From positions 1 through 64,000 of the forward strand of contig NW_027476547.1 of the NCBI RefSeq assembly GCF_051020955.1: a DNA stretch of 64,000 nt. Direction: 5' to 3'. This DNA is from Megalopta genalis. Lineage: Eukaryota; Arthropoda; Insecta; Hymenoptera; Halictidae. Positions 27,860 to 41,460 of this stretch are shown one piece after another; position 1 is the stretch's first letter, and every line of letters begins with the position of its first letter. Made by a program: the position numbers and the translations under genes. Under the pieces are notes generated by a model. The model saw only the letters and a program-made list of their open reading frames with translations. It was not told where the DNA came from and made no database searches.

Positions 27860-28104
27860 TTTAAATCCAAGCAAAGCACATGATTAAGCTTCAAATGCAC
27901 GCGACGGACAAGATTTAGGTACAAACTCATGCGAAACGCGGGGTTAAGACTCAAATTCATGCGAAACAAATGATTTAGCTTCAGATACTTGCGATATAAG
28001 TGATATAGCATTAAATACAGGCGAAACAAACGAGTTAGATTCAAATCCAAGCGAATCACATGATTTAGCTTCAAATCAATGCGATGTAGATGGTTTAGCT
28101 TCAA

Positions 28105-29289
28105 ATCCACGCGAAACATATGATTAAGCTTCAAATGCATGCGGCGGACAAGATTTAGGTTCAAATTCATGCGAAACACATGGTTTAGCTTCAAATACAT
28201 GTGATATACATGATTTAGCTTCAACTGCATGCGAAACAAACGAGTTAGCTTCCAATCCATGCGAAACACATGATTCAGCTGCAAATCAATGCGAAGTAGA
28301 AGGCTCAGCTTCAAATCCATGCTATCAAATGCTTTAGCTTCAAATAATAGTGATGTACATGATTTAGCTTCAACTGCATGCGAAACAATCGAGTTAGTTT
28401 CAAATCCATGCGAAACACATGATTTAGCTTCAAATTCATTAGAAACACATGGTTTAGCTTAATATTCATGCGAAATAAATGGTTCAGCTCCAAATACTAA
28501 TGATATAGATGACTTAGCTTCAACTTCATGTGAAACAAACGTGTTAGCTTCAAATTCAAGCGAAACAAATGGTTCAGCTTCAAATGAATGCGAAGTAGAA
28601 GGTTTACCTTCAAACCAATGCGAATCAAATGGTTTAGTTTCAAATACTTGTGATATACATGATATAGCTTCAACTGCATTGCGAAACGTACGAGTTAGCT
28701 TCAAATCCATGCGAAACACATGATTTAGCTTCAAATTCATTCGAAACACATGGTTTAGCTTAATTTTCATGCGACACAAATGCTTCAGCTTCAAATGCTT
28801 GTGATATACATGATTTAGCTTCAACTGCGTACGAAACAAACGTGTTGTCTTCAAATTCAAGCGGAACGCATGATTCAGCTTCAAATCAATGCGAAGTAGG
28901 TGGCTTTGTTTCAAATCCATGCAAAACAAATGGTTTAGCGTCAAATACATGTTTTATATATGATTTAGCTGTAACTGCATGCGGAACAAACGAGTTGGCT
29001 TCAAATCCAAGCGAAACACATTATGTAGCTTCAAATCAATGCGAAGTAGAAGGCTTAGCTTCAAATCCATCTGAAACGAATAGTTTAACTTCAAATACTG
29101 GTGATATACATGATTTAGCTTCAACTGCACCTGACACAAACGTGTTAGCTTCCAATTCAAGCGAAACACATGATTTAGCTTCAAATCAATGCGAAGAAGA
29201 AGGCTTAGCTTCAAATCCATGCGAATCAAATGGTTTAGCTTCAATTACATGTGATATACATGATTTCGCTTCAACTGCATGCGAAACAA
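28105..29289 (+). repeat. Segmental duplication D5, partial copy 3
   Basis: Matches 7389-8573. Just to its left (27957-28106) lies a 150 bp HOR absent from copy 1, beyond which similarity to 7291-7388 resumes at offset 20566. Confidence 0.8.
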
Positions 29290-29687
29290 ATGAGTTAGCT
29301 TCAAATACTTGTGATATTCATGATTTAGCTTCAAATGCAGGCGAAACAAACGTATTAGTTTCAAATTCTAACGAAACACATGATTTAGCATCAAATCAAT
29401 GCGAAGTAGAAGGCTCAGCTTCAAATCAATGCGAATCAAATGGTTTAGCTTCAAATCAATTCGAAGTAGAAGGATTAGCTTCAAATCCATGCGATACAAT
29501 TGATTTAGCATCAGATACATGCGATATAAGTGATATAGCTTCAAATGCAGGAGAAACAAACGAGTTAGCTTCAAATCCATGCGAAACACATGATTTAGCA
29601 GTAAATCGATGCGATGTAGAAGGTTTAGCTTCAAATCCATCAAAACAAATGGTTTCGATTCGAATACTTGTGACATACATGATTTAG
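28842..29687 (+). other. Longest plus-strand open frame (281 codons), judged non-coding
   Basis: Decapeptides of the ASNPCETHDL type. The paralogous sequence at 8126-8587 and 19727-20188 is open for only 153 codons. Upstream A-prime monomers carry TAA in the same frame. There is no conserved N terminus or unique C terminus. The frame is a by-product of a 30 bp period with one stop-poor plus frame. Confidence 0.85.
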
Positions 29688-30115
29688 CTTCAACTGCATG
29701 CGAATCAAACGAGTTAGCTTCAAATCCATGCGAAACACATGATTCAGCTTCAAATCAATGCGAAGTAGAAGGCTCAGATTGAAATCCATGCGAATGAAAT
29801 TGTTTGGCTTCAAATACATGTGATATACATTATTTAGCTTCAACTGCATTCGAAACAAGCCATTTATTTTCAAATCCAACCGAAACACATGATTTAGCTT
29901 CAAATCAATGCGAAGTAGAAGGCTTAGCTTCAAATCCATGCAAAACAATTGGTTTCGCTTCGAATGCTTGTGACATACATGATTTAGCTTCAACTGCATG
30001 CGAAACAAACGAATTAGCTTCAAATCCATGCGAAACACATGATGTAGCTTCAAATCAATGCGAAGTAGAAGGCTTAGCTTCAAACCCACGCGAAACAAAT
30101 GATTTAGGGTCACAT

Positions 30116-32390
30116 ACATTCGATTTGTGATATAGCTTCAAATGCAGGAGAAACAAACGAGTTAGCTCCAAATCCATGCGAAACAAACGATTTAGCTTCA
30201 AATCAATACGAAGTAGGAGGCTGATTTTCGAATCCATGCGAAACAAATCGTTTAACTTCAAATCAATGCGAAGTAGAAGGCTTATCTTCGAATCCATGCC
30301 AAAACAAATGGTTTAGCTTCGAATACTTGTGATATACATGATTTAGCTTCAAATGCAGGCGAAACAAACGAGGTATCCTCAAATCCATGCGAAACACATG
30401 ATTTAGCTTCAAATTCAATCGGAACACATGGTTTAGCTTAATATTCATGCGAAACATATGGTTCAGTTTCAAAAACTTGTGATATACATGATTTAGCTTC
30501 AACTGCATGCGATACAAACGAGTTTTCTTCAAATCCAAGCGAAACACATGATTTAGCTTCAAATTCATGCGAAACACATGGTTAAGCTTAATATTCATGC
30601 GAAACCAATGGTTCTGCTTCAAATACTCGTGCTATACATGATTTAGCTTCAACAGCATGTGAAACAGGCGTGTTAGCTTAAAATCCAAGCGAAACACATG
30701 ATTTAGCTTCAAATCAATGCGACTTAGAAGGATTAGCTACAAATCCATGCGTATCAAATGGTTTAGCTTCAAATACTTGTGATATACATGATTCAGCATC
30801 AAATGCTCGCGAGACAAACGAGTTAGCTTGAATTCCAAGCGAAACACATGATTCAGCTTCAAATTCATGCGAAACACATGATTTAGCTTCAAATCCATGC
30901 GCAACACATGATTTAGCTTCAAATCAATGCAAAGTAGATGGCTTATCTTCGAATCCATGCGAAATAAATCGTTTAGCTTCAAATACTTGTTATATACATG
31001 ATTTAGCTTCAAATGCATGCGACACAAACGAGTTAGCTTCAAATCCATGCGAAACACGTGATTTAGCTTCAAATTCATTCGAAACACATAGTTCAGCTTG
31101 ATATTCATGCGAAACAAATGGTTAAGCTTCAAATACGTGTGACATACATGATTTAGCTTCAAATGCTGGCGAAACAAACGAGTTAGCTTCAAATCGATTC
31201 CAAACACATGATTTAGCTTCAAATCAATGCGACGTAGAAGTCTTAGCTTCAAATCAATGCGAGTCAAATGGTTTAGCTTCAAATACCTGTGATATACATG
31301 ATTTAGATTCAGCTGCATGCGGAACAAACGATTTAGCGTCACATACATACGATTTGTGATATAGCTTCAAATGCAGGAGAAACAAACGAGTTAGCTCCAA
31401 ATCCATGCGAAACAAACGATTTAGCTTCAAATCAATACGATGTAGGAGGCTGATTTTCGAATCCATGCGAAACAAATCGTTTAACTTCAAATCAATGCGA
31501 AGTAGAAGGCTTATCTTCGAATCCATGCCAAAACAAATGGTTTAGCTTCGAATACTTGTGATATACATGATTTAGCTTCAAATGCAGGCGAAACAAACGA
31601 GGTATCCTCAAATCCATGCGAAACACATGATTTAGCTTCAAATTCAATCGGAACACATGGTTTAGCTTAATATTCATGCGAAACATATGGTTCAGTTTCA
31701 AAAACTTGTGATATACATGATTTAGCTTCAACTGCATGCGATACAAACGAGTTTTCTTCAAATCCAAGCGAAACACATGATTTAGCTTCAAACTCATGCG
31801 AAACACATGGTTAAGCTTAATATTCATGCGAAACCAATGGTTCTGCTTCAAATACTCGTGCTATACATGATTTAGCTTCAACAGCATGTGAAACAGGCGT
31901 GTTAGCTTAAAATCCAAGCGAAACACATGATTTAGCTTCAAATCAATGCGACTTAGAAGGATTAGCTACAAATCCATGCGTATCAAATGGTTTAGCTTCA
32001 AATACTTGTGATATACATGATTCAGCATCAAATGCTCGCGAGACAAACGAGTTAGCTTGAATTCCAAGCGAAACACATGATTCAGCTTCAAATTCATGCG
32101 AAACACATGATTTAGCTTCAAATCCATGCGCAACACATGATTTAGCTTCAAATCAATGCAAAGTAGATGGCTTATCTTCGAATCCATGCGAAATAAATCG
32201 TTTAGCTTCAAATACTTGTTATATACATGATTTAGCTTCAAATGCATGCGACACAAACGAGTTAGCTTCAAATCCATGCAAAACACGTGATTTAGCTTCA
32301 AATTCATTCGAAACACATATTTCAGCTTGATATTCATGCGAAACAAATGGTTAAGCTTCAAATACGTGTGACATACATGATTTAGCTTCA
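30116..32390 (+). repeat. Tandem duplication with a 1229 bp period
   Basis: The block from about 30116 repeats at plus 1229 bp from about 31345, for example CGATTTGTGATATAGC at 30121 and 31350. About 1.8 copies are present. 1229 is 41 monomers minus one base, because each copy carries one net odd-length junction. Confidence 0.82.
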
Positions 32391-33036
32391 AACTCATGCG
32401 AAACATATGGTTAAGCTTAATATTCATGCAGAACAAATGGTTCAGCTTCAAATACTTGTGATATACATGATTTAGATTCAACTGCATGTGAAACAAACGT
32501 GTTAGATTCGAATTCAAGCGAAACACAGGATTCAGCTTCAAATCAATGCGAAGTAGAAGGCTTAGCTTCAAATCCATGCGAATCAAATGGTTTAGCTTCA
32601 AATACTTGTGATATACATGATTTAGATTCAGCTGCATGCGGAATAAACGATTTAGCGTCACACCCAAGGGAAACACATGATTTAACTTCAAATCAATGCG
32701 AAGTAGAAGCCTTAGCTTCAAATCAATGCGAAACAAATGGTTCAGCTTCAAATACTTGAGATATGCATGATTTAGCTTCAATCGCATGCGAAACAAACGA
32801 GTTAGCTTCAAATCCATGCGGATCACAGGATTCAGCTTTAAATCAATGCGAAGTAGCAGGCTTAGCTTCAAACCCATGCGAGACAAATGCTTTAGCTTCA
32901 AATACTTGTGATATACATGATTTAGCTTCAACTTCATGTGAAACAAACGTGTTAGATACGAATTCAAGCGAAACACAGGATTCAGCTTGAAATCAATGCG
33001 AAGTAGAAGGCTTAGCTTCAAATCCATGCGAATCAA
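31966..33036 (-). other. Open frame of 356 codons, judged non-coding
   Basis: Minus-strand frame through family A and A-prime monomers. Related frames at 9722-10402 and 30737-31348 share the last residues but differ in length because of HOR-level rearrangement, not because of a conserved start. Confidence 0.85.
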
Positions 33037-34412
33037 ATGCTATAGCTTCAAATACTTGTGATATACATGATTTAGCATCAACAGCATATGAAACAAACGA
33101 GTGAGCTTCAAATCCATGCGAAACCCCTGATTTAGCTACAAATTCATATGAAACACATGGGTTAGCTTCATATTCTTGCGACACAAATGGTTTAGTTTCA
33201 GATACTTGTGATAAACATGATTTAGCTTCAACTGCATGCGAAACAAACGAGTTATCTTCAAATCCATGCGGAACACATGATTTAGCTTCAAATCAATGCG
33301 AAGTAGAAGGCTTATCTTCAAATCAATGGGAAGCAAATGCTTTAGATTCAAATAATTGTGATATACATGATTTAGATTCAAATGCTGGCGAAACAAACGA
33401 GTTAGCTTCAAATCCATGCGAAACACATGATTTAGATTCAAATCAATGCGAAGTAGAAGAATTAGCTTCAACTACATGAGAAACAAATGATTTATCTTCT
33501 GATAATTGCGATATAAGTGATATAACTTCAAATGCACGCGAAACAATCGAGTTAGCTTCAAATCCATGCGAACCAAATGATTTAGCTTCATATCAAAGCG
33601 AAGTTGAAGGCTTAGCTTCAAATCCATGCGAATCAAATGGTTTAGCTTCAAATACTTGTGATATACATGATTTATCTTCAACTGCATGCGAAACAAACGA
33701 GATAGCTTCAAATCCAAGCGAAACACATGATTTAGCTTCAAATCAATGCGAAGTAGAAGGCTTAGATTCAAATCCATGCGAAACAAATGGTTCAGCTTCA
33801 AATACATGAGATATGCATGATTTAGCTTCATATCAAAGCGAAGTTGAAGGCTTAGCTTCAAATTTATGCGAATCAAATGGTTTAGCTTCAAATACTTGTG
33901 ATATACATGATTTATCTTCAACTGCATGCGAAACAAACGAGTTAGCTTCAAATCCATGCGAAACACATGATTTATCCTCAAATCCATGCAAACCACATGA
34001 TTTAACTTCAAATCAATGCGAAGTGGAATGCTTATTTTCGAATCCATGCGAAATAAATGGTTCAGCTTCAAATATTTGCGATATACATGATTTAGCTTCA
34101 AATGCAGGCGAAACAAACGAGTTAGCTTCAAATCCATTCGAAACACAGGATTTAGTTTCAAATTCATTCGAAACACATGGTTTAGCATAATATTCATGCA
34201 AACAAGTGGTTTATCTTCCAATACTTGTGACATACATAATTCAGCTTCAAATCCAGGCGAAAGAAACGGGTTAGCGTCAAATCCATGTGAAACAAATGGT
34301 TCAGCTTCGAATACTTGAGATATGCACGATTTAGCTTCAATCGCATGCGAAACAAACGAGTTAGCTTCAAATCCATGCGCATCACAAGATTCAGCTTTAA
34401 ATCAATGCGAAG
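32812..34412 (+). repeat. Segmental duplication D7, distant copy 2
   Basis: Third relative of the 1977 bp unit (21530-22720 and 23507-24700). Right of 34412 similarity decays monomer by monomer. Confidence 0.82.
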
Positions 34413-35459
34413 TAGAAGGCTTAGCTTCAAACCCATGCGAATCAAATGCTTTAGCTTCAAATACTTGAGATATGCATGATTTAGCTTCAATCGCATGCGA
34501 AACAAACGAGTTAGCTTCAAATCCATGCGGATCACAGGATTCAGCTTTAAATCAATGCGAAGTAGCAGGCTTAGCTTCAAACCCATGCGAGACAAATGCT
34601 TTAGCTTCAAATACTTGTGATATACATGATTTAGCTTCAACTTCATGTGAAACAAACGTGTTAGATACGAATTCAAGCGAAACACAGGATTCAGCTTCAA
34701 ATCAGGCGAAAGAAACGGGTTAGCGTCAAATCCATGTGAATCAAATGGTTTAGCTTCAAATACTTGAGATATGCATGATTTAGCTTCAATCGCATGCGAA
34801 ACAAACGAGTTAGCTTCAAATCCATGCGAAACACATGATTTATCCTCAAATCCATGCAAACCACATGATTTAGCTTCAAATCAATGCGAAGTGGAATGCT
34901 TATCTTCGAATCCATGCGAAATAAATGGTTCAGCTTCAAATACTTGTGATATACATGATGTAACTTCAAATGCAGGCGAAAAAAACGAGGTAGCTTCAAA
35001 CCCATGCGAAACACATGTTTTAGCTTCCAATTCGTTCGAAGCACATGGTTTAGCTTAATATTCATGCGAAACAAATGGTTCAGCATGAAATACTTGTGAT
35101 ATACATGATTTAGCTTCAACTGCATGTGAAACAAACGTGTTAGCTTCAAATTCAAGCGAAACACATAATTCAGCATCAAATCAATGCGAAGTAGAAGGCT
35201 TATCTTCAAATCCATGCGAAAGAAATGGTTTATCTTCAAATACTTGTGATATACATGATTAAGCTTCAAATGCAGGCGAAACAAACGAGTTATCTTCAAA
35301 GGCATGCGGAACACATGATTTAGATTCAAATCAATGCGAAGTAGAAGGCTTAGCTTCAAAAACATGAGGAACAATTGATTTAACTCCAGATAATTGCGAT
35401 ATATGTGATATAGCTTCAAATGCTGGCGAAACAATCGAGTTAGCTTCAAATCCATGCAA

Positions 35460-36100
35460 ACCACATGATTTAGATCAAATCCAAGCGTAACAAATGATTT
35501 AGCTGCAAATCAATGCGAAGTAGAAGGTATAGCTTCAAATCCATGCGAAACGAATGATTTAGTTGCAAATTCTTGCGAATATAAGTGATATAGCTTCAAA
35601 TGCAGGCGAAACTTACGAGATAGCTTCAAATCCAAGCGAAACACATATTTTAGCTTCAAATCAATGCGACGTTGAAGGCTTAGATTCAAATACATGCGAA
35701 ACGAATGATTTAGTTTCAAATACTTCCGAATATAAGTGATATAGCTTCAAATGAAGGCAAAGCAAACGAGTTAGGTTCAAATCCATGCGAAACACATGAT
35801 TTAGATTCAAATCAATGCGAAGTAGAAGGATTTGCTTCAACTACATGAGAAACAAATGATTTATCTCCAGATAATTGCGATATATGTGATATTAGCTTCA
35901 AATGCTGGCGAAACAATCGAGTTAGCTTCAAATCCATGCGGAACACATGATTTAGATTCAAATCCAAGCGTAACACATGATTTAGCTGCAAATTAATGCG
36001 AAGTAGAAGGCATAGCTTCAAATCCATGCGAAACGAATGATTTAGTTGCAAATACTTGCGAATGTAAGTGATATAGCTTCAAATGCAGGCGAAACATACG
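35460..36100 (+). repeat. Divergent monomer zone with 31 bp units
   Basis: This zone has unusual monomers. Three 31 bp units contain GCGAATATAAGTG or a variant and start at 35562, 35713 and 36035. Another 31 bp unit ends near 35893, and a 29 bp unit starts near 35473. Monomer 5 here reads GAAACTTACGAG or GAAACATACGAG, rare elsewhere. No close second copy of the whole zone was seen in the window, so it may be an older or independently derived block. Confidence 0.6.
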
Positions 36101-36336
36101 AGATAGCTTCAAATCCAAGCGAAACACATACTTTAGCTTCAAATCAATGCGAAGTTGAAGGGTTAGATTCAAATCCATGCGAAACACATGATTTAGCTTC
36201 AAATCAATGCGAAGTAGAAGGCTTAGCTCCAAATCCATGCCAAGCGAATATTTGGCTTCAAATACTTGTTTTATACACGATTTAGCTTCAACTGCATGCA
36301 AACCAAACGAGTTAGGTTCAAATACAGGCGAATCAC

Positions 36337-38849
36337 ATGATTTAGCTTCAAATTCATTAGAAACACATGGTTTAGCTTAATATTCATGCGAAATAAATGG
36401 TTCAGCTCCAAATACTAATGATATACATGACTTAGCTTCAACTGCATGTGAAACAAACGTGTTAGCTTCAAATTCAAGCGAAACAAATGGTTCAGCTTCA
36501 AATGAATGCGAAGTAGAAGGCTTAGCTTCAAATCCATGCGAAACACATGATTTAGCTTCAAATCAATGCGAAGTAGAAGGCTTAGCTCCAAATCCATGCC
36601 AAGCGAATATTTGGCTTCAAATACTTGTTTTATACACGATTTAGCTTCAACTGCATGCAAACCAAACGAGTTAGGTTCAAATACAGGCGAATCACATGAT
36701 TTAGCTTCAAATCAATGCGAAGTAGGAGGGTTAGCTTCAAATCCATGCGAATCAATTGGTTTAGTTTCAAATACTTGTGATATACATGATATAGCTTGAA
36801 CTGCATTGCGAAACATACGAGTTGGCTTAAAATCCAAGCGAAACAGACGATTTATTTTCAAATCAATGCGAAGTAGAAGGCGTAGCTTCAAATCCATGTG
36901 AAACGAATAGCTTAACTTCAAATACTTGTTTTATACATGATTTAGCATCAACTGCATGCGAAACAAACGAGTTAGCTTCAAATCCATGCGAAACACATGA
37001 TTCAGCTTCAAATCAATGCGAAGTAGAAGGCTCAGATTGAAATCCATGCGAATGAAATTGTTTGGCTTCAAATACATGTGATATACATGATTTAGCTTCA
37101 ACTGCATTCGAAACAAACCATTTATTTTCAAATCCAAGCGAAACACATGATTTATCTTCAAATCAATGCGAAGAAGAAGGCTTAGCTTCAAATCCATGCG
37201 AAACCAATGATTTAGTTTCAGATACTTGCGATATAAGTGACATAGCTTCAAATGCACACGAAACAAACGAGTTAGCTTCAAATCAAATGCGAAACACATG
37301 ATGTAGGAGCAAATCAATGCGATGTAGAAGGTTTAGCGTCAAATCCATGAGAAACCAATGATTTAGTTTCAGATACTTCCAATATAAGTGGCATAGCTTC
37401 AAATGCAGGCGAAACAAACGAGTTAGCTTTAAATCCAAGCAAGGCACATGATTAAGCTTCAAATGCACGCGACGGACAAGATTTAGGTACAAACTCATGC
37501 GAAACGCGGGGTCAAGACTCAAATTCATGCGAAACAAATGATTTAGCTTCAGATACTTGCGATATAATTGATATAGCATTAAATACAGGCAAAACAAACG
37601 AGTTAGATTCAAATCCAAGCGAATCACATGATTTAGCTTCAAATCAATGCGATGTAGATGGTTTAGCTTCAAATCCACGCGAAACATATGATTAAGCTTC
37701 AAATGCATGCGGCGGACAAGATTTAGGTTCAAATTCATGCGAAACACATGGTTTAGCTTCAAATACATGTGATATACATGATTTAGCTTCAACTGCATGC
37801 GAAACAAACGAGTTAGCTTCAAATCCATGCGAAACACATGATTCAGCTGCAAATCAATGCGAAGTAGAAGGCTCAGCTTCAAATCCATGCTATCAAATGC
37901 TTTAGCTTCAAATAATAGTGATGTACATGATTTAGCTTCAACTGCATGCGAAACAATCGAGTTAGGTTCAAATCCATGCGAAACACATGATTTAGCTTAA
38001 AATTCATTAGAAACACATGGTTTAGCTTAATATTCATGCGAAATAAATGGTTCAGCTCCAAATACTAATGATATACATGACTTAGCTTCAACTGCATGTG
38101 AAACAAACGTGTTAGCTTCAAATTCAAGCGAAACAAATGGTTCAGCTTCAAATGAATGCGAAGTAGAAGGCTTAGCTTCAAATCCATGCGAAACACATGA
38201 TTTAGCTTCAAATCAATGCGAAGTAGAAGGCTTAGCTCCAAATCCATGCCAAGCGAATATTTGGCTTCAAATACTTGTTTTATACACGATTTAGCTTCAA
38301 CTGCATGCAAACCAAACGAGTTAGGTTCAAATACAGGCGAATCACATGATTTAGCTTCAAATCAATGCGAAGTAGGAGGGTTAGCTTCAAATCCATGCGA
38401 ATCAATTGGTTTAGTTTCAAATACTTGTGATATACATGATATAGCTTGAACTGCATTGCGAAACATACGAGTTGGCTTAAAATCCAAGCGAAACAGACGA
38501 TTTATTTTCAAATCAATGCGAAGTAGAAGGCGTAGCTTCAAATCCATGTGAAACGAATAGCTTAACTTCAAATACTTGTTTTATACATGATTTAGCATCA
38601 ACTGCATGCGAAACAAACGAGTTAGCTTCAAATCCATGCGAAACACATGATTCAGCTTCAAATCAATGCGAAGTAGAAGGCTCAGATTGAAATCCATGCG
38701 AATGAAATTGTTTGGCTTCAAATACATGTGATATACATGATTTAGCTTCAACTGCATTCGAAACAAACCATTTATTTTCAAATCCAAGCGAAACACATGA
38801 TTTATCTTCAAATCAATGCGAAGAAGAAGGCTTAGCTTCAAATCCATGC
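36337..38849 (+). repeat. Direct duplication with a spacing of exactly 1650 bp
   Basis: 36337-37199 recurs at 37987-38849. The spacing is 1650 bp, exactly eleven 150 bp HORs. The sequence between the copies is a different, B-rich mosaic shared with 40906-41966. Confidence 0.8.
37187..38247 (+). repeat. Segmental duplication D9, copy 1
   Basis: Matches 40906-41966 at offset 3719, including the GGACAAG variant monomers and the CTATCAAATGC junction near 37890. Confidence 0.82.
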
Positions 38850-40455
38850 TAATCAAATGGTATAGCTTCAATTACATGTGATATACATGATTTCGCTTCA
38901 ACTGCATGCGAAACAAATGAGTTAGCTTCAAATACTTGTGATATACATGATTTAGCTTCAAATGCTGGCGAAACAATCGAGTTAGTTTCAAATCCATGCG
39001 ACACACATGATATAGCTTCAAATTCATTAGAAACACATGGTTTAGCTTAATATTCATGCGAAATAAATGGTTCAGCCCCAAATACTAATGATATACATGA
39101 CTTAGCTTCAACTGCATGTGAAACAAACGTGTTAGCTTCAAACTCAAGCGAAACAAATGGTTCAGCTTCAAATGAATGCGAAGTAGTTGGCTTTGTTTCA
39201 AATCCATGCGACACGAATAGTTTAGCGTCAAATACATGTTTTATATATGATTTAGCTTTAACTGCATGCGGAACAAATGAGTTAGCTTCAAATCCAAGTG
39301 AAACACATGATGTAGCTTCAAATCAATTCGAAGCAGAAGGCTTAGATTCAAATCCATGTGGAACAAATGATTTTTCTTCAAATACTTGCGATACAATCGA
39401 TATAGCTTCAAATGCAGGCGAAAAAAACCAGTTAGCTTCAATTCCATGCGAAACAGATAATTTAGCTTCAAATAAATGCAATGTAGAAGGTTTACCTTCA
39501 AACCAATGCGATGTAGTATGTTTAGCTTCAAATCCATGCGACAGAAATAATTTAGCATCAGATACATGCGATATAAGTGATATAGCTTCAAATGCAGGTG
39601 AAACAAATGAGTTAGCTTCAAGTCCATGCGATGTAGAAGGTTTAGCTTCAAATCCATACGAAACACATGACTTAGCTGCAAATCATTGCGATGTAGAAGG
39701 TTTAGCTTCAAATCCATGAGACACAAATGATTTAGCATCAGATACTTGCGATATAAGCGATACAGCTTCAAATCCTGACGAAATAAACGAGTTAGTTTCC
39801 AATCCAAGCGAAACAGATGATTTAGCTTTAAATCAATGCGATGTAGAAGGTTTTGCTTCAAATCCATGCGAAACACATGATTTAGCTTCAAATCAATGCG
39901 GTATAGAATGATTAGCTTAAAATCCATGCGAAGCGAATGATTTAGCATAAGATACTTGCGATATAAGTGATATAGCTTCAAATGCAGACGAAACAAACGA
40001 GTTAGCTTCAATTCCATGCGAAACACATCATTAAGCTTCAAATCAATGCTATGTGGAAGGTTTAGATTCAAATCCACGTGACACAAATGATTTAGCATCA
40101 GATTCTTGCGATATAAGTGATATAGCTTCACATGTAGGGGATACAAACGAGTTAGCTTCATAACCTAGCAAAACACATTATTAAGCTTGAAATCCATGGT
40201 ATGTAGAAGGTTTAGCTTCAAATCCATGCGAAACAAATCATTTAGCTTTAGATACTTGCGATATAAGTGATATAGCATCAAATGCAGGGGAAACAAACGA
40301 GTGAGATTAAAATCCAAGCAAAACACATTATTAATCTTCAAATCAATGCTATGTAGAAGGTTTAGCTTCAAATTCATGCGACACAAATGATTTAGCTTTA
40401 GATACTTGCGATATAAGTGATATAGCTTCAATTGTAGGGAAACAAACGAGTTAGC
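38581..40455 (+). repeat. Segmental duplication D4, copy 3
   Basis: Third copy, offset 12596 from copy 2. Scattered single-base differences are visible, for example ACGAG to ATGAG changes near 39276 and 39606. Confidence 0.85.
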
Positions 40456-41460
40456 TTCAAATCCATGCAAAACACATGACTAAACTTCGAATCAGTGCTA
40501 TGTGGAAGGTTTAGCTTTAAATGCAGGCCAAACAAACGACTTAGCTTCATATCCAAGCAAAACACATTATTAAGCTTCACATCAATGCTATGTAGAAGGT
40601 TTAGCTTCAAATCGATGCGACACAAATGATTTAGCATCAGATTCTTGCGATATAAGTGATATAGTTTCAAATGCAGGGGAAACAAACGAGTTAGCTTCAA
40701 ATCTAAGCGCAACAAATGTTTTATCTTCGAATCAATGCGATGTAGAAGGTTTAGCTTTAAATCCATGCGAAACCAATGATTTAGCTTCAGATATTTGCGA
40801 TATAAGTGGCATAGCTTCAAATGCAGACGAAACAAACCAGTTAGCTTCATTTCCACGCAAAACACATGATTTAGCAGCAAATCAATGCGATGTAGAAGGT
40901 TTAGCTTTAAATCCATGCGAAACCAATGATTTAGTTTCAGATACTTGCGATATAAGTGACATAGCTTCAAATGCACACGAAACAAACGAGTTAGCTTCAA
41001 ATCAAATGCGAAACACATGATGTAGGAGCAAATCAATGCGATGTAGAAGGTTTAGCGTCAAATCCATGAGAAACCAATGATTTAGCTTCAGATACTTCCA
41101 ATATAAGTGGCATAGCTTCAAATGCAGGCGAAACAAACGAGTTAGCTTTAAATCCAAGCAAGGCACATGATTAAGCTTCAAATGCACGCGACGGACAAGA
41201 TTTAGGTACAAACTCATGCGAAACGCGGGGTTAAGACTCAAATTCATGCGAAACAAATGATTTAGCTTCAGATACTTGCGATATAATTGATATAGCATTA
41301 AATACAGGCGAAACAAACGAGTTAGATTCAAATCCAAGCGAATCACATGATTTAGCTTCAAATCAATGCGATGTAGATGGTTTAGCTTCAAATCCACGCG
41401 AAACATATGATTAAGCTTCAAATGCATGCGGCGGACAAGATTTAGGTTCAAATTCATGCG
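39350..41460 (+). repeat. Family B island within the A domain
   Basis: Family B monomers, largely a third copy of the island at 5735-6842, followed by a B stretch at 40440-41030 that corresponds in part to 6830-7160. It ends in the GGCGGACAAG variant monomers before family A resumes. Confidence 0.7.

Noticed and set aside
28842..29687. A giant Cys-containing decapeptide-repeat protein on the plus strand
   Set aside because: TAA and TGA recur in frame, some fixed in amplified monomers; 28, 29 and 31 bp units shift the frame; no unique start or end domain is seen.
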